Positions 53,628-62,070 of a DNA stretch of 64,000 bases are shown piece after piece; the stretch's first letter is position 1; every line of letters starts with the position of its first letter. The DNA is taken from the NCBI RefSeq assembly GCF_002250835.2, contig NZ_NOJY02000014.1:37447-101446 (forward strand), written 5' to 3'. A model generated the notes under the pieces. It worked only from the letters and a program-made list of their open reading frames with translations, ran no database searches and was not told the origin of the DNA. Source of the stretch: Romboutsia weinsteinii (GTDB lineage Bacteria; Bacillota; Clostridia; Peptostreptococcales; Peptostreptococcaceae). The position numbers and the translations under genes were made by a program.

Positions 53628-53810
53628 CTATTTAATATTTTTTGTTTTATCCTCTAATGTCTTAATTCTTTTTTCTAATTCAAATATCTTATTCTCATAG
53701 TTTTTCTTTGTATTATTAGCCTTAGACATTTTATAAATAAATATAAAAAATACTATTATTACTATAAAATCAAATATCATATCGTATGAAATTCCTATCA
53801 TTGGTCTCAT
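53628..53810 (-). CDS. Small single-pass membrane protein with coiled-coil tail
   Basis: A 60-residue protein with one membrane helix (about residues 12-28, FDFIVIIVFFIFIYKM) and a charged heptad tail (NKIFELEKRIKTLEDKTK). GGGGG lies 9 bases before the ATG, and it has its own terminator, so expression is likely. This topology is common among small cell-envelope proteins. It sits between the uronate operon and its regulator, but no function can be assigned. Confidence 0.6.
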   Translation of the reverse strand: MRPMIGISYDMIFDFIVIIVFFIFIYKMSKANNTKKNYENKIFELEKRIKTLEDKTKNIK

Positions 53811-53891
53811 TTCTATATTCCCCCATTATTTTACAATTATTATATCATTTATTGATATTCCCTTCAACTAAACCATAGTGAGTACCTATAA

Positions 53892-53921
53892 ATAAAAAAC
53901 ATCTGTATAATACAGATGTTT
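53892..53921 (-). terminator. Terminator of the GntR regulator gene
   Basis: A perfect 11-bp stem AAACATCTGTA (53897-53907) with 53911-53921 and a T run on the minus strand, 4 bases past the stop codon. Confidence 0.82.
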
Positions 53922-53924
53922 ATT

Positions 53925-54611
53925 TTATTTTATATATAATTTTAATTCTTCATTTTCATTTATTATATCATCCCATTTTTTAGCTGGTTCAGTTATATGC
54001 TTATTTATATATGCCTCTATTTTATCAATCTCTTTGTTTTTGATGATGCTTAACATTTCTTCATGCTGATCAATTATTTGCTTTTTATTACTCTTCATCT
54101 CAGATAAAAGTCTCATCCTATTATAGTGAGTACTTATATTCATAATACTATCCCATATGTTTATCTTATTGCACCCTAGAAATATTAACTTATGAAACTT
54201 CTTATCTAAATTATGTATCTCAATTTCCTTACCTTCTTTATCTGCTAGAAGCTTTTGAGCAAATAAGTTTTTCTCAAGCTCCATAAATAATTCCTCAGGA
54301 AAATCATTACAAGCTTCTCTTAGCACTTCTTTTTCTAATGTAGTTCTCATAAATATAGCTTCATTTATTAAACTATAGTCTATTAGAGATACATAAGTTC
54401 CAGACTGAGGCTTAACTTCTATAAGATGTTCATTTTTCAACCTCATTAGGACTTCTCTTATTGGAGTTCTTGATATATTTAGCTTTTCTGATAAATCCGA
54501 TTCACTTAATAAATCCCCTGGTTTTAACTCTAAAGACATTATATTATCTTTTAGTACTCTATAGGCGTAAGACTTTCCTGTTTCCTTATGTTTTTTTTCA
54601 AAAAGTATCAT
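53925..54611 (-). CDS. GntR-family (FCD type) regulator of the uronate operon
   Basis: A 228-residue regulator. The winged helix-turn-helix (residues about 10-75: KPGDLLSESDLSEKLNISRT, PIREVLMRLKNEHLIEV) is followed by an all-helical FCD ligand domain (about 85-220), in which HNLDKKFHKLIF supplies metal-binding His residues. Members of this group (UxuR, ExuR, KdgR types) bind uronate-pathway intermediates. It is transcribed separately just upstream of the glucuronate operon, and similar sites lie before both. Confidence 0.87.
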   Translation of the reverse strand: MILFEKKHKETGKSYAYRVLKDNIMSLELKPGDLLSESDLSEKLNISRTPIREVLMRLKNEHLIEVKPQSGTYVSLIDYSLINEAIFMRTTLEKEVLREACNDFPEELFMELEKNLFAQKLLADKEGKEIEIHNLDKKFHKLIFLGCNKINIWDSIMNISTHYNRMRLLSEMKSNKKQIIDQHEEMLSIIKNKEIDKIEAYINKHITEPAKKWDDIINENEELKLYIK

Positions 54612-54887
54612 TCTATTTCTCCTCCGTTATATAATCAACACAAGTAATTTACGTAATTGTATCTACTAGTATATTAGTATTCACCATAAATTAACATGAT
54701 ATAAATTTTTTATCTAATTAATCATATAGTTACTATTATATACAACATATGTGAAATTTTAAATATTTATTCTTCATAAATTTTAATATAACCTATTTGT
54801 ATGTTTTATACTATATATAATTTTATTATGATTAAATATGTAATCTAATTTCTATATACAGTTTATTATAAAAACAAAAATAAAAAA
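54612..54887. promoter_or_regulatory. Upstream region of the GntR gene with operator-like site
   Basis: TACTAGTATATTAGTAT at 54664-54680, about 50 bases before the GntR start, matches the site before the SDR gene, suggesting autoregulation. The rest of this AT-rich gap shows nothing I can name. Confidence 0.5.
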
Positions 54888-54926
54888 TGATTATTAGTAT
54901 TAAGAACATCTTAATATTAATAATCA
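54888..54926 (-). terminator. Terminator of the XRE regulator gene
   Basis: A 17-bp stem with one G-T pair (54888-54904 with 54910-54926), a 5-base loop, and TTTTTT following on the minus strand. Confidence 0.8.
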
Positions 54927-54984
54927 CTTTTAATTATTATTTAGATAAAATTATAAATCGTATTACATACATACTCTATTAATT

Positions 54985-55431
54985 TTACTTTGTTTTCTTT
55001 TTTGAAGTTTTAAATTTTTGATAAAGTATATCTTTTAGAACTAAAACTGTATCTTGATCATCCAAGTTAAACTCGTCTTTGAAAGTATCATATAGCTCGG
55101 ATATTTTTTCGCAATATGTATTTATTCCATGTATTCCTTGATATGTAGCTAAAATTGGGTACTTTTTACTCCAAGCATTCGTCCAATCAATTTCATCAAC
55201 TATCATTTCAATACTTGTAACATCACCACCAATATGACTTCCACTAATCAAATAATCATAGCTTACATTATACAGTTGACTCAGTAATTTCGCGTTATTC
55301 AATTCAGGAACAGTTTGGTCAGTTTCCCACTTACTTACAGTTTGTCTAGATACACTTAATTTTTCTGCAACTTCTTCTTGTGATAGACCTACTTTTTTAC
55401 GTAAGTCTAATAATCTTTCGCCTAATGACAT
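54985..55431 (-). CDS. XRE-family transcriptional regulator
   Basis: A 148-residue protein with an N-terminal lambda-repressor-type helix-turn-helix (residues 1-65: LSQEEVAEKLSVSRQTVSKW, then NVSYDYLISG) and an acidic C-terminal part of unknown fold (about 75-148) ending in a Lys-rich tail. Such Firmicute regulators usually control neighbouring stress or transport genes. Here it stands alone. ATG 55431 is chosen because GGTGA lies 6 bases upstream; the frame extends to a TTG at 55443. Confidence 0.8.
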   Translation of the reverse strand: MSLGERLLDLRKKVGLSQEEVAEKLSVSRQTVSKWETDQTVPELNNAKLLSQLYNVSYDYLISGSHIGGDVTSIEMIVDEIDWTNAWSKKYPILATYQGIHGINTYCEKISELYDTFKDEFNLDDQDTVLVLKDILYQKFKTSKKKTK

Positions 55432-55551
55432 AATAATCACCAATCTTTCTTAATTTCATACATTTATAAATTTAGTATACTAAAAACTAATAGTACTTTC
55501 TATCAAGTAAAAATGGAGATTTGTCAACCAAACTTAACATATTTAATTTAA

Positions 55552-56640
55552 CTACCTATTCTCAATCTCTCCATAAAATATTTTCATATTAGTAGAGCTT
55601 CCTTTTATGCCTTGCTTATTTATGGAATATACGCAAATATCATGTAAACCCTCGGATAAACTCAAATCATATGTATCTGTTTCTAACTTTATTAAAGGTC
55701 TATCATTTATTTTCAGCTCATAATATTGGTGATTAGGTGCATTTGTTGTAAATCTTACTTTGAAGTTTGGATCTACAGAAAATAAATCTAAATTTTCTTC
55801 CATCTCTTTAAGATCTTTTAGTCTATTTTCTTGTATAATCTTAACAAAATCAACCTTTTCTTTATATTCTAACATAGCCATTGTAGCATTTGGATTAAAA
55901 TAAATATCGTCTACATTTTTTGTGAATATTGCATTTGATAAATCTCCTGCCTGAAATGCTAAAAGTTGACGTTTCCCATCTAGGTGTAAGTATAATCTCA
56001 CATTATTTTCATTTATTACTCCATCTACTACCATATAACCCATATAGTTTTTAATGAATTTTCTATAGTCATAATCTGGATTATTACAGTTCTTGTATGT
56101 ATCCTCTGAAAATATAAACTTTACTTCATTAAATGATTTGTAAATTTCATAATAACTAACTGGTATATTATCTTTTACTGCATAGCAATTCATTTGAGGA
56201 TCTAAAAATACCCACTTCTCTTTCTTACTCGACCATACTTCTGCTACAACATGAGATTGGCCTATACCCCCATAGTCTGCATTCTCACTTTGTATTGATA
56301 TACTTCTAGCTATATATCCAAGAGAAACCAAAATATCTCTTGTTATCTTTGCATACTCCACACATCGAAAATTCTCTCCCCTTGATGCTCGTTGTAATAT
56401 TTCTAAAGAAGTTGCATTTCCAGGATTATTTATACCATCATGCTTCCACAAAGAGTTTACCCATTCCATAGTCTTAAAAAATATTTCTGGATCTTTATAC
56501 TTTACCAAATCCGTTTTTTCTAATATGTAATTACGTAATTCTATAAGTTCATTATTGTCTTGAATCTGTAAAAAATTACTACGCTCACTCAGTATTTTAT
56601 TATTAGATTTCAATATTTTTATTTGTTTCAATCTCCCCAC
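55552..56640 (-). CDS. Transglutaminase-like superfamily protein
   Basis: A 362-residue protein with a papain-like transglutaminase core at about residues 75-170. The catalytic Cys lies in ENFRCVEYAKITRDIL, the His in QSHVVAEVWSS and the Asp in FLDPQMN. The C-terminal 150 residues form a beta-rich domain. There is no signal peptide. Related bacterial proteins act as peptidases or peptide cross-linkers. The start is uncertain: GTG 56640 or TTG 56631, with GGGG sequences around both and no ATG. It lies about 40 bases after the DUF2812 gene, so it is probably the third gene of the PadR operon. Confidence 0.72.
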   Translation of the reverse strand: MGRLKQIKILKSNNKILSERSNFLQIQDNNELIELRNYILEKTDLVKYKDPEIFFKTMEWVNSLWKHDGINNPGNATSLEILQRASRGENFRCVEYAKITRDILVSLGYIARSISIQSENADYGGIGQSHVVAEVWSSKKEKWVFLDPQMNCYAVKDNIPVSYYEIYKSFNEVKFIFSEDTYKNCNNPDYDYRKFIKNYMGYMVVDGVINENNVRLYLHLDGKRQLLAFQAGDLSNAIFTKNVDDIYFNPNATMAMLEYKEKVDFVKIIQENRLKDLKEMEENLDLFSVDPNFKVRFTTNAPNHQYYELKINDRPLIKLETDTYDLSLSEGLHDICVYSINKQGIKGSSTNMKIFYGEIENR

Positions 56641-56678
56641 CCCTTTTATTATTTAGAAATTCTGCTAATTTATCTATT

Positions 56679-57863
56679 TTAATGAATAATTTTCTTTTTA
56701 GTTCTAAAATAATATTTTAAACTACTATTATAAAATATTGCAAATTCAATTATTACTACAATCTTAATTATCACACTATAAATTGGAGTTAACCCATTCA
56801 TAACAAAGTATATATCCTGACATAATAATGATGTAAATATAACTAATGCAGGAAGAAGAGTTATAGTATTAATTATTAGCGTTTTCTTTGCATACTTTAG
56901 CAAGTCTTCATTGTTTGTATAAATTTCAGGGACTGTATCATCATACTCTTTAGACCAGATGGACCATGTGGTTATACTTCCAATACTCTTAAAATTCAGT
57001 TTCCATCCGTCTTCTTTGTGAATTTCAAAGTAACCTTCATCTGTTGAGTTTTGGTAATCTACTATGTACTTTATCTTTCTAGATTGTCCCTTGGTAAAAT
57101 AAAACATTGCACCTATTTTATTAACTTTGTATAAGTTATATCCTTTACTTTCCATATCGTCAAGCCACTTCTCTAACTTGTCTGGTGCATATTGCCATGC
57201 TGGTTTGAATTTCTTAATTTGCTTATCCTTATTGCTTACTTCCTCTACATCATACATATATTTTTTCTTATTATATCCTAGCTCTTTTCGTATTTCTTTA
57301 TCTAGTTTATTTAATTTTAATATTGTATAAAATATAAAAATTAAAATAGAGAAAAACACTACAGGTCCTATCATGGTTTCATTAGTTGATATGCTAGGAT
57401 CTACCACTATAGAATTATCATATTCCACTGGTATAAATCCAAGTACTACACCTAATGATGCAAATCCAAGTATCAACAATACAGGTATGTACATCCCAAA
57501 ATATAGTAACGATATAAAGAATAAAAAATATTTTATTACTTTATTTCTTTTTAATATGCCTTCTCTTGATGGACTTATTTTTATATCTTCATTGTTTTTA
57601 TCTGTACAGGAAAACATCCATCTATTTTTACTTACTACCCTATTCCATCCTTCTTTTTTAAGTGAGTTATTTATATCATTTACGCCTACGTTCTCATAGC
57701 TAATCTTATAAGATACCTTTTTATTTTCACTCTTTTCAAATACAAATACCCGAGTTAATATATTTACATCTTTTAATATATATCCTCTTGATATCATTTC
57801 TGATAACCATTTTTCTATTTTTACTATGTTATAAGTCCAAAATGGTTTAATCACCTTCTTCAT
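56679..57863 (-). CDS. Double DUF2812 membrane protein
   Basis: A 394-residue protein with two DUF2812-type units (about residues 1-85 and 185-290), each opening with a pattern like FWTYNIVKIEKWLSEMISRG and FKPAWQYAPDKLEKWLDDME. Each unit is followed by paired hydrophobic helices (about 100-155 and 310-385). Start ATG 57863 follows GAGGGGG; the ATG at 57896 lies further inside the PadR gene. The gene overlaps the PadR stop by 17 bases. PadR-DUF2812 pairs are common in Firmicutes, but the DUF2812 role is unknown. Confidence 0.8.
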   Translation of the reverse strand: MKKVIKPFWTYNIVKIEKWLSEMISRGYILKDVNILTRVFVFEKSENKKVSYKISYENVGVNDINNSLKKEGWNRVVSKNRWMFSCTDKNNEDIKISPSREGILKRNKVIKYFLFFISLLYFGMYIPVLLILGFASLGVVLGFIPVEYDNSIVVDPSISTNETMIGPVVFFSILIFIFYTILKLNKLDKEIRKELGYNKKKYMYDVEEVSNKDKQIKKFKPAWQYAPDKLEKWLDDMESKGYNLYKVNKIGAMFYFTKGQSRKIKYIVDYQNSTDEGYFEIHKEDGWKLNFKSIGSITTWSIWSKEYDDTVPEIYTNNEDLLKYAKKTLIINTITLLPALVIFTSLLCQDIYFVMNGLTPIYSVIIKIVVIIEFAIFYNSSLKYYFRTKKKIIH

Positions 57864-58188
57864 AAAAATCCCCCTCATATTTAATCCCATTATCATACAG
57901 CTCTTTTATTCTATTTATCTCTGCTGTTATTAAAGTCTTTCCTATATAAGTAATCTCATATACTGTTTTTCTATCTTCATCAGAGTATATAGTAATAACT
58001 CCACTTTTATGCATCTTTGTCAAAGTACCATACACAGTTCCAGACCCTAACTTTATTCTTTTATTAGTTATTTTATCTACATGTTGTATTATTCCATATC
58101 CATGTCTAGGTTCTGTTAATGAAAGTAAAATGTAATATGCAGTTTCTGACATTGGCATGAATGACTTTAGTACTTTTTCCAAACTCAC
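57847..58188 (-). CDS. PadR-family transcriptional regulator
   Basis: A 113-residue PadR protein with the winged-helix signature (AYYILLSLTEPRHGYGIIQH, then LGSGTVYGTLTKMHKSGVI, and the wing YSDEDRKTVYEIT). Its C-terminal helix mediates dimers. It heads an operon with the DUF2812 gene (17-base overlap) and probably the transglutaminase-like gene. Two palindromic sites just upstream suggest autorepression, typical of small PadR proteins that answer to drugs or envelope stress. Confidence 0.88.
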   Translation of the reverse strand: MSLEKVLKSFMPMSETAYYILLSLTEPRHGYGIIQHVDKITNKRIKLGSGTVYGTLTKMHKSGVITIYSDEDRKTVYEITYIGKTLITAEINRIKELYDNGIKYEGDFYEEGD

Positions 58189-58202
58189 GATTTCACCTCC
58201 AC

Positions 58203-58253
58203 TATATCACATTGTGATATATCATACTTAAACTATATCACGATGCGACATAG
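58203..58253. promoter_or_regulatory. Double PadR operator
   Basis: TATATCACATTGTGATATA at 58203-58221 is a palindrome with a single unpaired centre. A second, imperfect copy (CTATATCACGATGCGACATAG) lies at 58233-58253. Centres are about 31 bases apart, i.e. three helical turns. They precede the PadR start by 15 and 45 bases. A partial third copy lies near 58306-58319. Confidence 0.65.
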
Positions 58254-58319
58254 TTAACAACATAAATAATTTTCTTTATTATAGATTAAATAAAAATGGA
58301 GATAGTATCATCACGATAT

Positions 58320-59075
58320 CTACCTCCATTTTTCTAATACATTTTGCATAAATCCTTTTATATCAATTCCATATATAGATTCTATTCTCTCATTATTTAG
58401 TACTTCACTTGCCTTTCCATAAGATACAACCTCACCCTTATCAAGTAACATTACCCTGTCAGCAAAATAATGAACTAAATTCAAATCATGCAATACACCT
58501 ATTAAAATCTTATTATTATCTTTCACCCATTTTTTCAAATACTGTAAAATTTCTATTTGATGCTTTAAATCAAGATGATTTGTAGGCTCGTCAAGAAGTA
58601 TTACGTCTGGATCTTGAGCAAATACTCTTGCTAGAAATACTCTCTGTAATTGCCCTCCTGATAGTTCAGTTATCATCTTATCCTTTAAATCACTTAATCC
58701 TACATTTTCAATACTTTCTAAAATTATTTTCTTATCTTTTTTTGATATTCCAGAAAGCGCTCCCTTTGAATATGCATATCTTCCTAGTGCAACTGTATCA
58801 TATACACTATATGGAAAATGAATTTGTGAAGTCTGGCTCATTAATCCAATTTTTCTTGCCAAAGTTATTCTATCCAAAGAAGAAACTTCTTCTTCATCAA
58901 TTTTTACACTTCCTCTATATTCAATAATATTTGCCATAGACTTTAAAAGAGTACTCTTTCCACATCCGTTTGGACCTATTATAAATAAGTTCTCTCCTTT
59001 ATTTATAGATATATTTATCTCTTTAATAATATCTATATCCTCATAACCACTAAAAAGCTCTTTTATTTCTAACAT
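58320..59075 (-). CDS. btuD: Cobalamin/metal-chelate ABC transporter ATP-binding protein
   Basis: A 251-residue ATPase of the FecCD/BtuCD importer class. Walker A is IGPNGCGKSTL (about residue 33), followed by the Q-loop SQTSQIHF, signature LSGGQLQRVFLA, Walker B DPDVILLDEPTNHLD and the H-loop VLHDLN. It is the last gene of an operon headed by a cobalamin riboswitch, starting 2 bases after the permease stop, so B12 or a corrinoid is the predicted cargo. Heme or siderophore would otherwise be possible. Confidence 0.88.
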   Translation of the reverse strand: MLEIKELFSGYEDIDIIKEINISINKGENLFIIGPNGCGKSTLLKSMANIIEYRGSVKIDEEEVSSLDRITLARKIGLMSQTSQIHFPYSVYDTVALGRYAYSKGALSGISKKDKKIILESIENVGLSDLKDKMITELSGGQLQRVFLARVFAQDPDVILLDEPTNHLDLKHQIEILQYLKKWVKDNNKILIGVLHDLNLVHYFADRVMLLDKGEVVSYGKASEVLNNERIESIYGIDIKGFMQNVLEKWR

Positions 59076-59077
59076 TT

Positions 59078-60097
59078 TTATCTCCTAGATTTATTAAAAT
59101 ATACATATGCAAAAAATGGTGCCCCTATGATTGCAGTGACTGCTCCTACTGGTAACTCTGATGGGGATACTATTGTTCTAGCAATCAAATCTGATACTAT
59201 CATAAGACATCCTCCAAATACAAAAGACATTGGTATAACATATTTGTGATTTGATCCAAATATTTTTCTTACAACATGAGGTGCAATTAAATCAACAAAT
59301 CCAATAGTACCACTTAATGATACTGCTCCACCTGTAAGTACTGCTGAGAAAATAAATAATTTTTTCTTTACCTTTGAAGTATCAACACCTACAGACATAG
59401 CTTGTTCTTCTCCAAAAGTTAATATATCCATTTCTCTTGTAAACTTAAGTACACCTAACATACCAATTAATGCAAACGGAATAATCAGCCTTACATAAGA
59501 CCACCCCTTCATAGCAAAGCTTCCCATCTGCCAAAGAGATATACTTTTTAAATCCTGTGAAAATAAGGCTGTTACAGTAGTAAGTAATGCATTTACAAAT
59601 AATGAAAATACCATACCAGATAATATTATTGTGTTGTTTGACATTGTCTTATCTATCTTTGATGAGAATACGACTACTAAATAAACGGTTATTAGTCCAA
59701 ATAAAAAACCAACTACTGGTAAAGTAAATCCGCCTATTATTGGAAGTGATACCCCACTTACTATTATCATTGCCGCACCCAAAGATGACCCTGCAGATAC
59801 ACCTAGTGTATAAGGTGATGCAAGTTGATTTTTTAGTATTGATTGAACTACTGCTCCACTTGCCGCTAAACATCCTCCAACTAAAAATGCTAACAGTACT
59901 CTAGGTAGCCTTAAGTTCCATACTATAGAAATATTTTTAGGATCTATATTTTCTTTAAGAGGAATATTAAATAATTTATGTCCTAGTATTGATATAGTGT
60001 CCATTATATTAATATTGGAACTTCCATAGGAAGTTCCAATACTTATAATTATTAATGCTATTAACACACTAATCAATATCTTTTTTTTATTTGCCAT
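59078..60097 (-). CDS. btuC: Cobalamin/metal-chelate ABC transporter permease (FecCD family)
   Basis: A 339-residue membrane permease with about ten helices. Family motifs are WNLRLPRVLLAFLVGGCLAA, ASPYTLGVSAGSSLGAA and the late GTIGFVDLIAPHVVRKIFG, which contacts the ATPase. It overlaps the binding protein gene by 11 bases and is followed at once by the ATPase gene. Substrate inferred as cobalamin from the riboswitch and the adenosyltransferase-like gene. Confidence 0.9.
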   Translation of the reverse strand: MANKKKILISVLIALIIISIGTSYGSSNINIMDTISILGHKLFNIPLKENIDPKNISIVWNLRLPRVLLAFLVGGCLAASGAVVQSILKNQLASPYTLGVSAGSSLGAAMIIVSGVSLPIIGGFTLPVVGFLFGLITVYLVVVFSSKIDKTMSNNTIILSGMVFSLFVNALLTTVTALFSQDLKSISLWQMGSFAMKGWSYVRLIIPFALIGMLGVLKFTREMDILTFGEEQAMSVGVDTSKVKKKLFIFSAVLTGGAVSLSGTIGFVDLIAPHVVRKIFGSNHKYVIPMSFVFGGCLMIVSDLIARTIVSPSELPVGAVTAIIGAPFFAYVYFNKSRR

Positions 60098-60995
60098 AGT
60101 GTTCTGGGTATATAGCCTCTGCCATTTGAGTTAAGGCTAATATTATCTTTTGTGATGGACGAGATGCTGAATTTTTATCTACTTGATATACTGCACCCTC
60201 TTTAACTGCAGTAATGTTATTCCATCCTTCACGAGATTTTATTTCATCTATTGGGTTATCTATGTAATCTACATTAGTTATTATTACATCTGGGTTTGCA
60301 TCTAGTATAGACTCTTCAGTTGGAGATATCCATCCTTTTTCATCTGCAAATATGTTTTTAGCTCCTATGATTTCTATCATTTCATTTAAGAAAGTAGAAT
60401 TCCCAAATGTAAATAGTGATGGAGCTGGTGATATTTCAAAGTATACTGACTTTTCTTCATCTATAGTATCACCAATAGCTTTTATCTCAGCTATTTGAGA
60501 TTTCATATTATTTATAATTTCTTCACCTTTTTTGTTTTCACCAACAACACTTGCTATAAATTCTATATCTTTATATATTCCTTCTATACTATCACTACTT
60601 GGTATGTAAACTACAGGTATTCCAGCATCGCTAACTGCCTTAAATGGATCTTCTGCAGAACCAGTTTTATTGTGCCCTGATGCTATTATTAAATCTGGCT
60701 CTAGTCCCACTATTACCTCTGCATCTGGGCTTGAAAAATCTATTTGAGTTAAGTCTTCACTTAATCCATCTATATCTGTAGAGTATTTATCTACAGCTAC
60801 TAACTTATCAGCTAATCCAAGTTCTACTAATACCTCTGTATTAGATGGTGCACTTGATATTATTTTTTCTATTTTTGTAGGGATATTTACTTCTGTTCCC
60901 TCTCTATCAGTTACTTGTCTATCTACTTGGCTACTACATCCAGTAGTTATTAACATTGCACAAGTTGCAAATATTGCTAAAAATCTTTTTTTCAT
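60087..60995 (-). CDS. btuF: Cobalamin/metal-chelate ABC transporter substrate-binding lipoprotein
   Basis: A 302-residue class III binding protein (BtuF/FhuD fold). The lipoprotein signal ends in LITTGC (Cys20). The fold shows KIISSAPSNTEVLVELGLAD near residue 45 and two lobes linked by a long helix (about 155-175). Length and fold fit B12 or heme binding. It lies 13 bases after the adenosyltransferase-like gene and precedes the permease. Confidence 0.87.
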   Translation of the reverse strand: MKKRFLAIFATCAMLITTGCSSQVDRQVTDREGTEVNIPTKIEKIISSAPSNTEVLVELGLADKLVAVDKYSTDIDGLSEDLTQIDFSSPDAEVIVGLEPDLIIASGHNKTGSAEDPFKAVSDAGIPVVYIPSSDSIEGIYKDIEFIASVVGENKKGEEIINNMKSQIAEIKAIGDTIDEEKSVYFEISPAPSLFTFGNSTFLNEMIEIIGAKNIFADEKGWISPTEESILDANPDVIITNVDYIDNPIDEIKSREGWNNITAVKEGAVYQVDKNSASRPSQKIILALTQMAEAIYPEHYGK

Positions 60996-61008
60996 TAGTA
61001 TCTCCTTA

Positions 61009-61518
61009 TTATTTATAATTCCTGCTTATAAATTCAGTTTCATTGACGTTATTATCTTTATTTAATTTTAATGATAATACAAAGAAATAGTTTGAATAAA
61101 GGTTAGTGAAATCAAATAATATTTCATCCACATTATTACCTTGTTCTTTATATCTACTTAATAATCTAACTAAAGATTTACATTTGCTTCTTATTACATG
61201 GCAATGAGAAGCCTCTGTACAGCCTTCTGGTAATACAAATTTTTCATATCTTTCTGCTACTTCATCTTTGTAACACAAAGCTCTTTCTTCAATCCATGTA
61301 AGCTCTTCTTTTGTAACTGTGGTTTTTGTTCTCAATGACGGGTTTATATGATACATTATCTCATTGACCTTACTAAGTTCATCTCTTAATTTATCATCTT
61401 TTATAAATGATCTTAAAAGACCTATCTGACTTGAAATTTCATCGGTAAGTATCTCAAAGTCACACCTTAAATCACAAGATTTATCATATAAAAATGGGTA
61501 TGCTAAATATTTGCTCAT
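61009..61518 (-). CDS. Corrinoid adenosyltransferase-like protein (PduO/EutT type)
   Basis: A 169-residue helical protein. DEISSQIGLLRSFIKDD resembles the DELNSxIG helix, and FVLPEGCTEASHCHVIRSKC with LVRLLSRY resembles the C-terminal signature of PduO-type ATP:cob(I)alamin adenosyltransferases (VLPGG, ASxLHxARTVxRRAER). The usual N-terminal TKTGDxG nucleotide loop is absent, as in EutT-like variants. Cysteines at residues about 15, 19 and 106 might bind a metal, as in EutT. First gene after a cobalamin riboswitch, so it probably converts imported B12 to its coenzyme. Activity is not certain. Confidence 0.68.
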   Translation of the reverse strand: MSKYLAYPFLYDKSCDLRCDFEILTDEISSQIGLLRSFIKDDKLRDELSKVNEIMYHINPSLRTKTTVTKEELTWIEERALCYKDEVAERYEKFVLPEGCTEASHCHVIRSKCKSLVRLLSRYKEQGNNVDEILFDFTNLYSNYFFVLSLKLNKDNNVNETEFISRNYK

Positions 61519-61607
61519 CTTAATCTCCTCCCTTCTCTATTTTGGGGTTTTAAGTAAGATGATAAATTCATAAATATCTTATATATGTAATTTATCAAAT
61601 TGCACCT

Positions 61608-61767
61608 AAAATCTTGCCCACAGCAGATATTAGCATATTAGGCAGTTCTCCCGGCTTAACTTCATCCTACTTTCTAACCTTCCCAAATTATAAATTCAGT
61701 GGCATTTTAAGATTTCGTCTGTATTACGGTTACTGGGGTAGCTCGGAACTCTCATCCGATTCTCTGA
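61608..61767 (-). ncRNA. Cobalamin (B12) riboswitch
   Basis: On the minus strand AGCCGGGAGAACTGCC (61641-61656) is a close match to the B12 box. GCCACTG (61697-61703) and GGGAAGGTTAGAAAG-like spacing between them are the other conserved aptamer parts. It lies about 90 bases upstream of the adenosyltransferase-btuFCD operon. A hairpin-forming stretch (GATAAATT with AATTTATC, about 61560-61594) follows and may be part of the expression platform. Coenzyme B12 binding should turn the operon off. Confidence 0.88.
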
Positions 61768-61773
61768 CTCGAC

Positions 61774-61782
61774 ATTATATCA
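61774..61782 (-). promoter_or_regulatory. Extended -10 promoter of the cobalamin operon
   Basis: TGATATAAT on the minus strand (61774-61782) gives an extended -10 box a few bases before the riboswitch. No clear -35 is seen. Confidence 0.55.
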
Positions 61783-61799
61783 CATTTCTACAAAAACTT

Positions 61800-62002
61800 T
61801 TATACTATTTGTATAGTATATAATCTTATTTGAGTAATACTCTTTAACAAGTTATACCCAATTTTTTTATGTTTACCCATATTTTATCATTTTTTTATTT
61901 TATATTATAATTATAGCTTAGAATTGGCTTTTAGCATATATATTTCAAGAATAACTTCTTATTATTTTCACTTTAATTATAAATAGATGTAAATACAATA
62001 AT
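61800..62002. other. AT-rich gap upstream of the cobalamin promoter
   Basis: No gene or structured element is seen between the cobalamin promoter and the terminator of the symporter gene, beyond AT-rich sequence. Confidence 0.4.
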
Positions 62003-62038
62003 AGCCTTGCATCTTATAGTAATTATAAGATCAAGGCT
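62003..62038 (-). terminator. Terminator of the symporter gene
   Basis: AGCCTTG and ATCTTATA (62003-62018) pair with the inverse near 62024-62038 with one bulged base. T-rich sequence follows on the minus strand. Confidence 0.72.
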
Positions 62039-62070
62039 TTAATTTAAAAATCAATTTATATAGTCTCTGA

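Noticed and set aside
61614..61823. 69-codon plus-strand frame at 61614
   Set aside because: It lies across the cobalamin riboswitch on the opposite strand and has no ribosome binding site.
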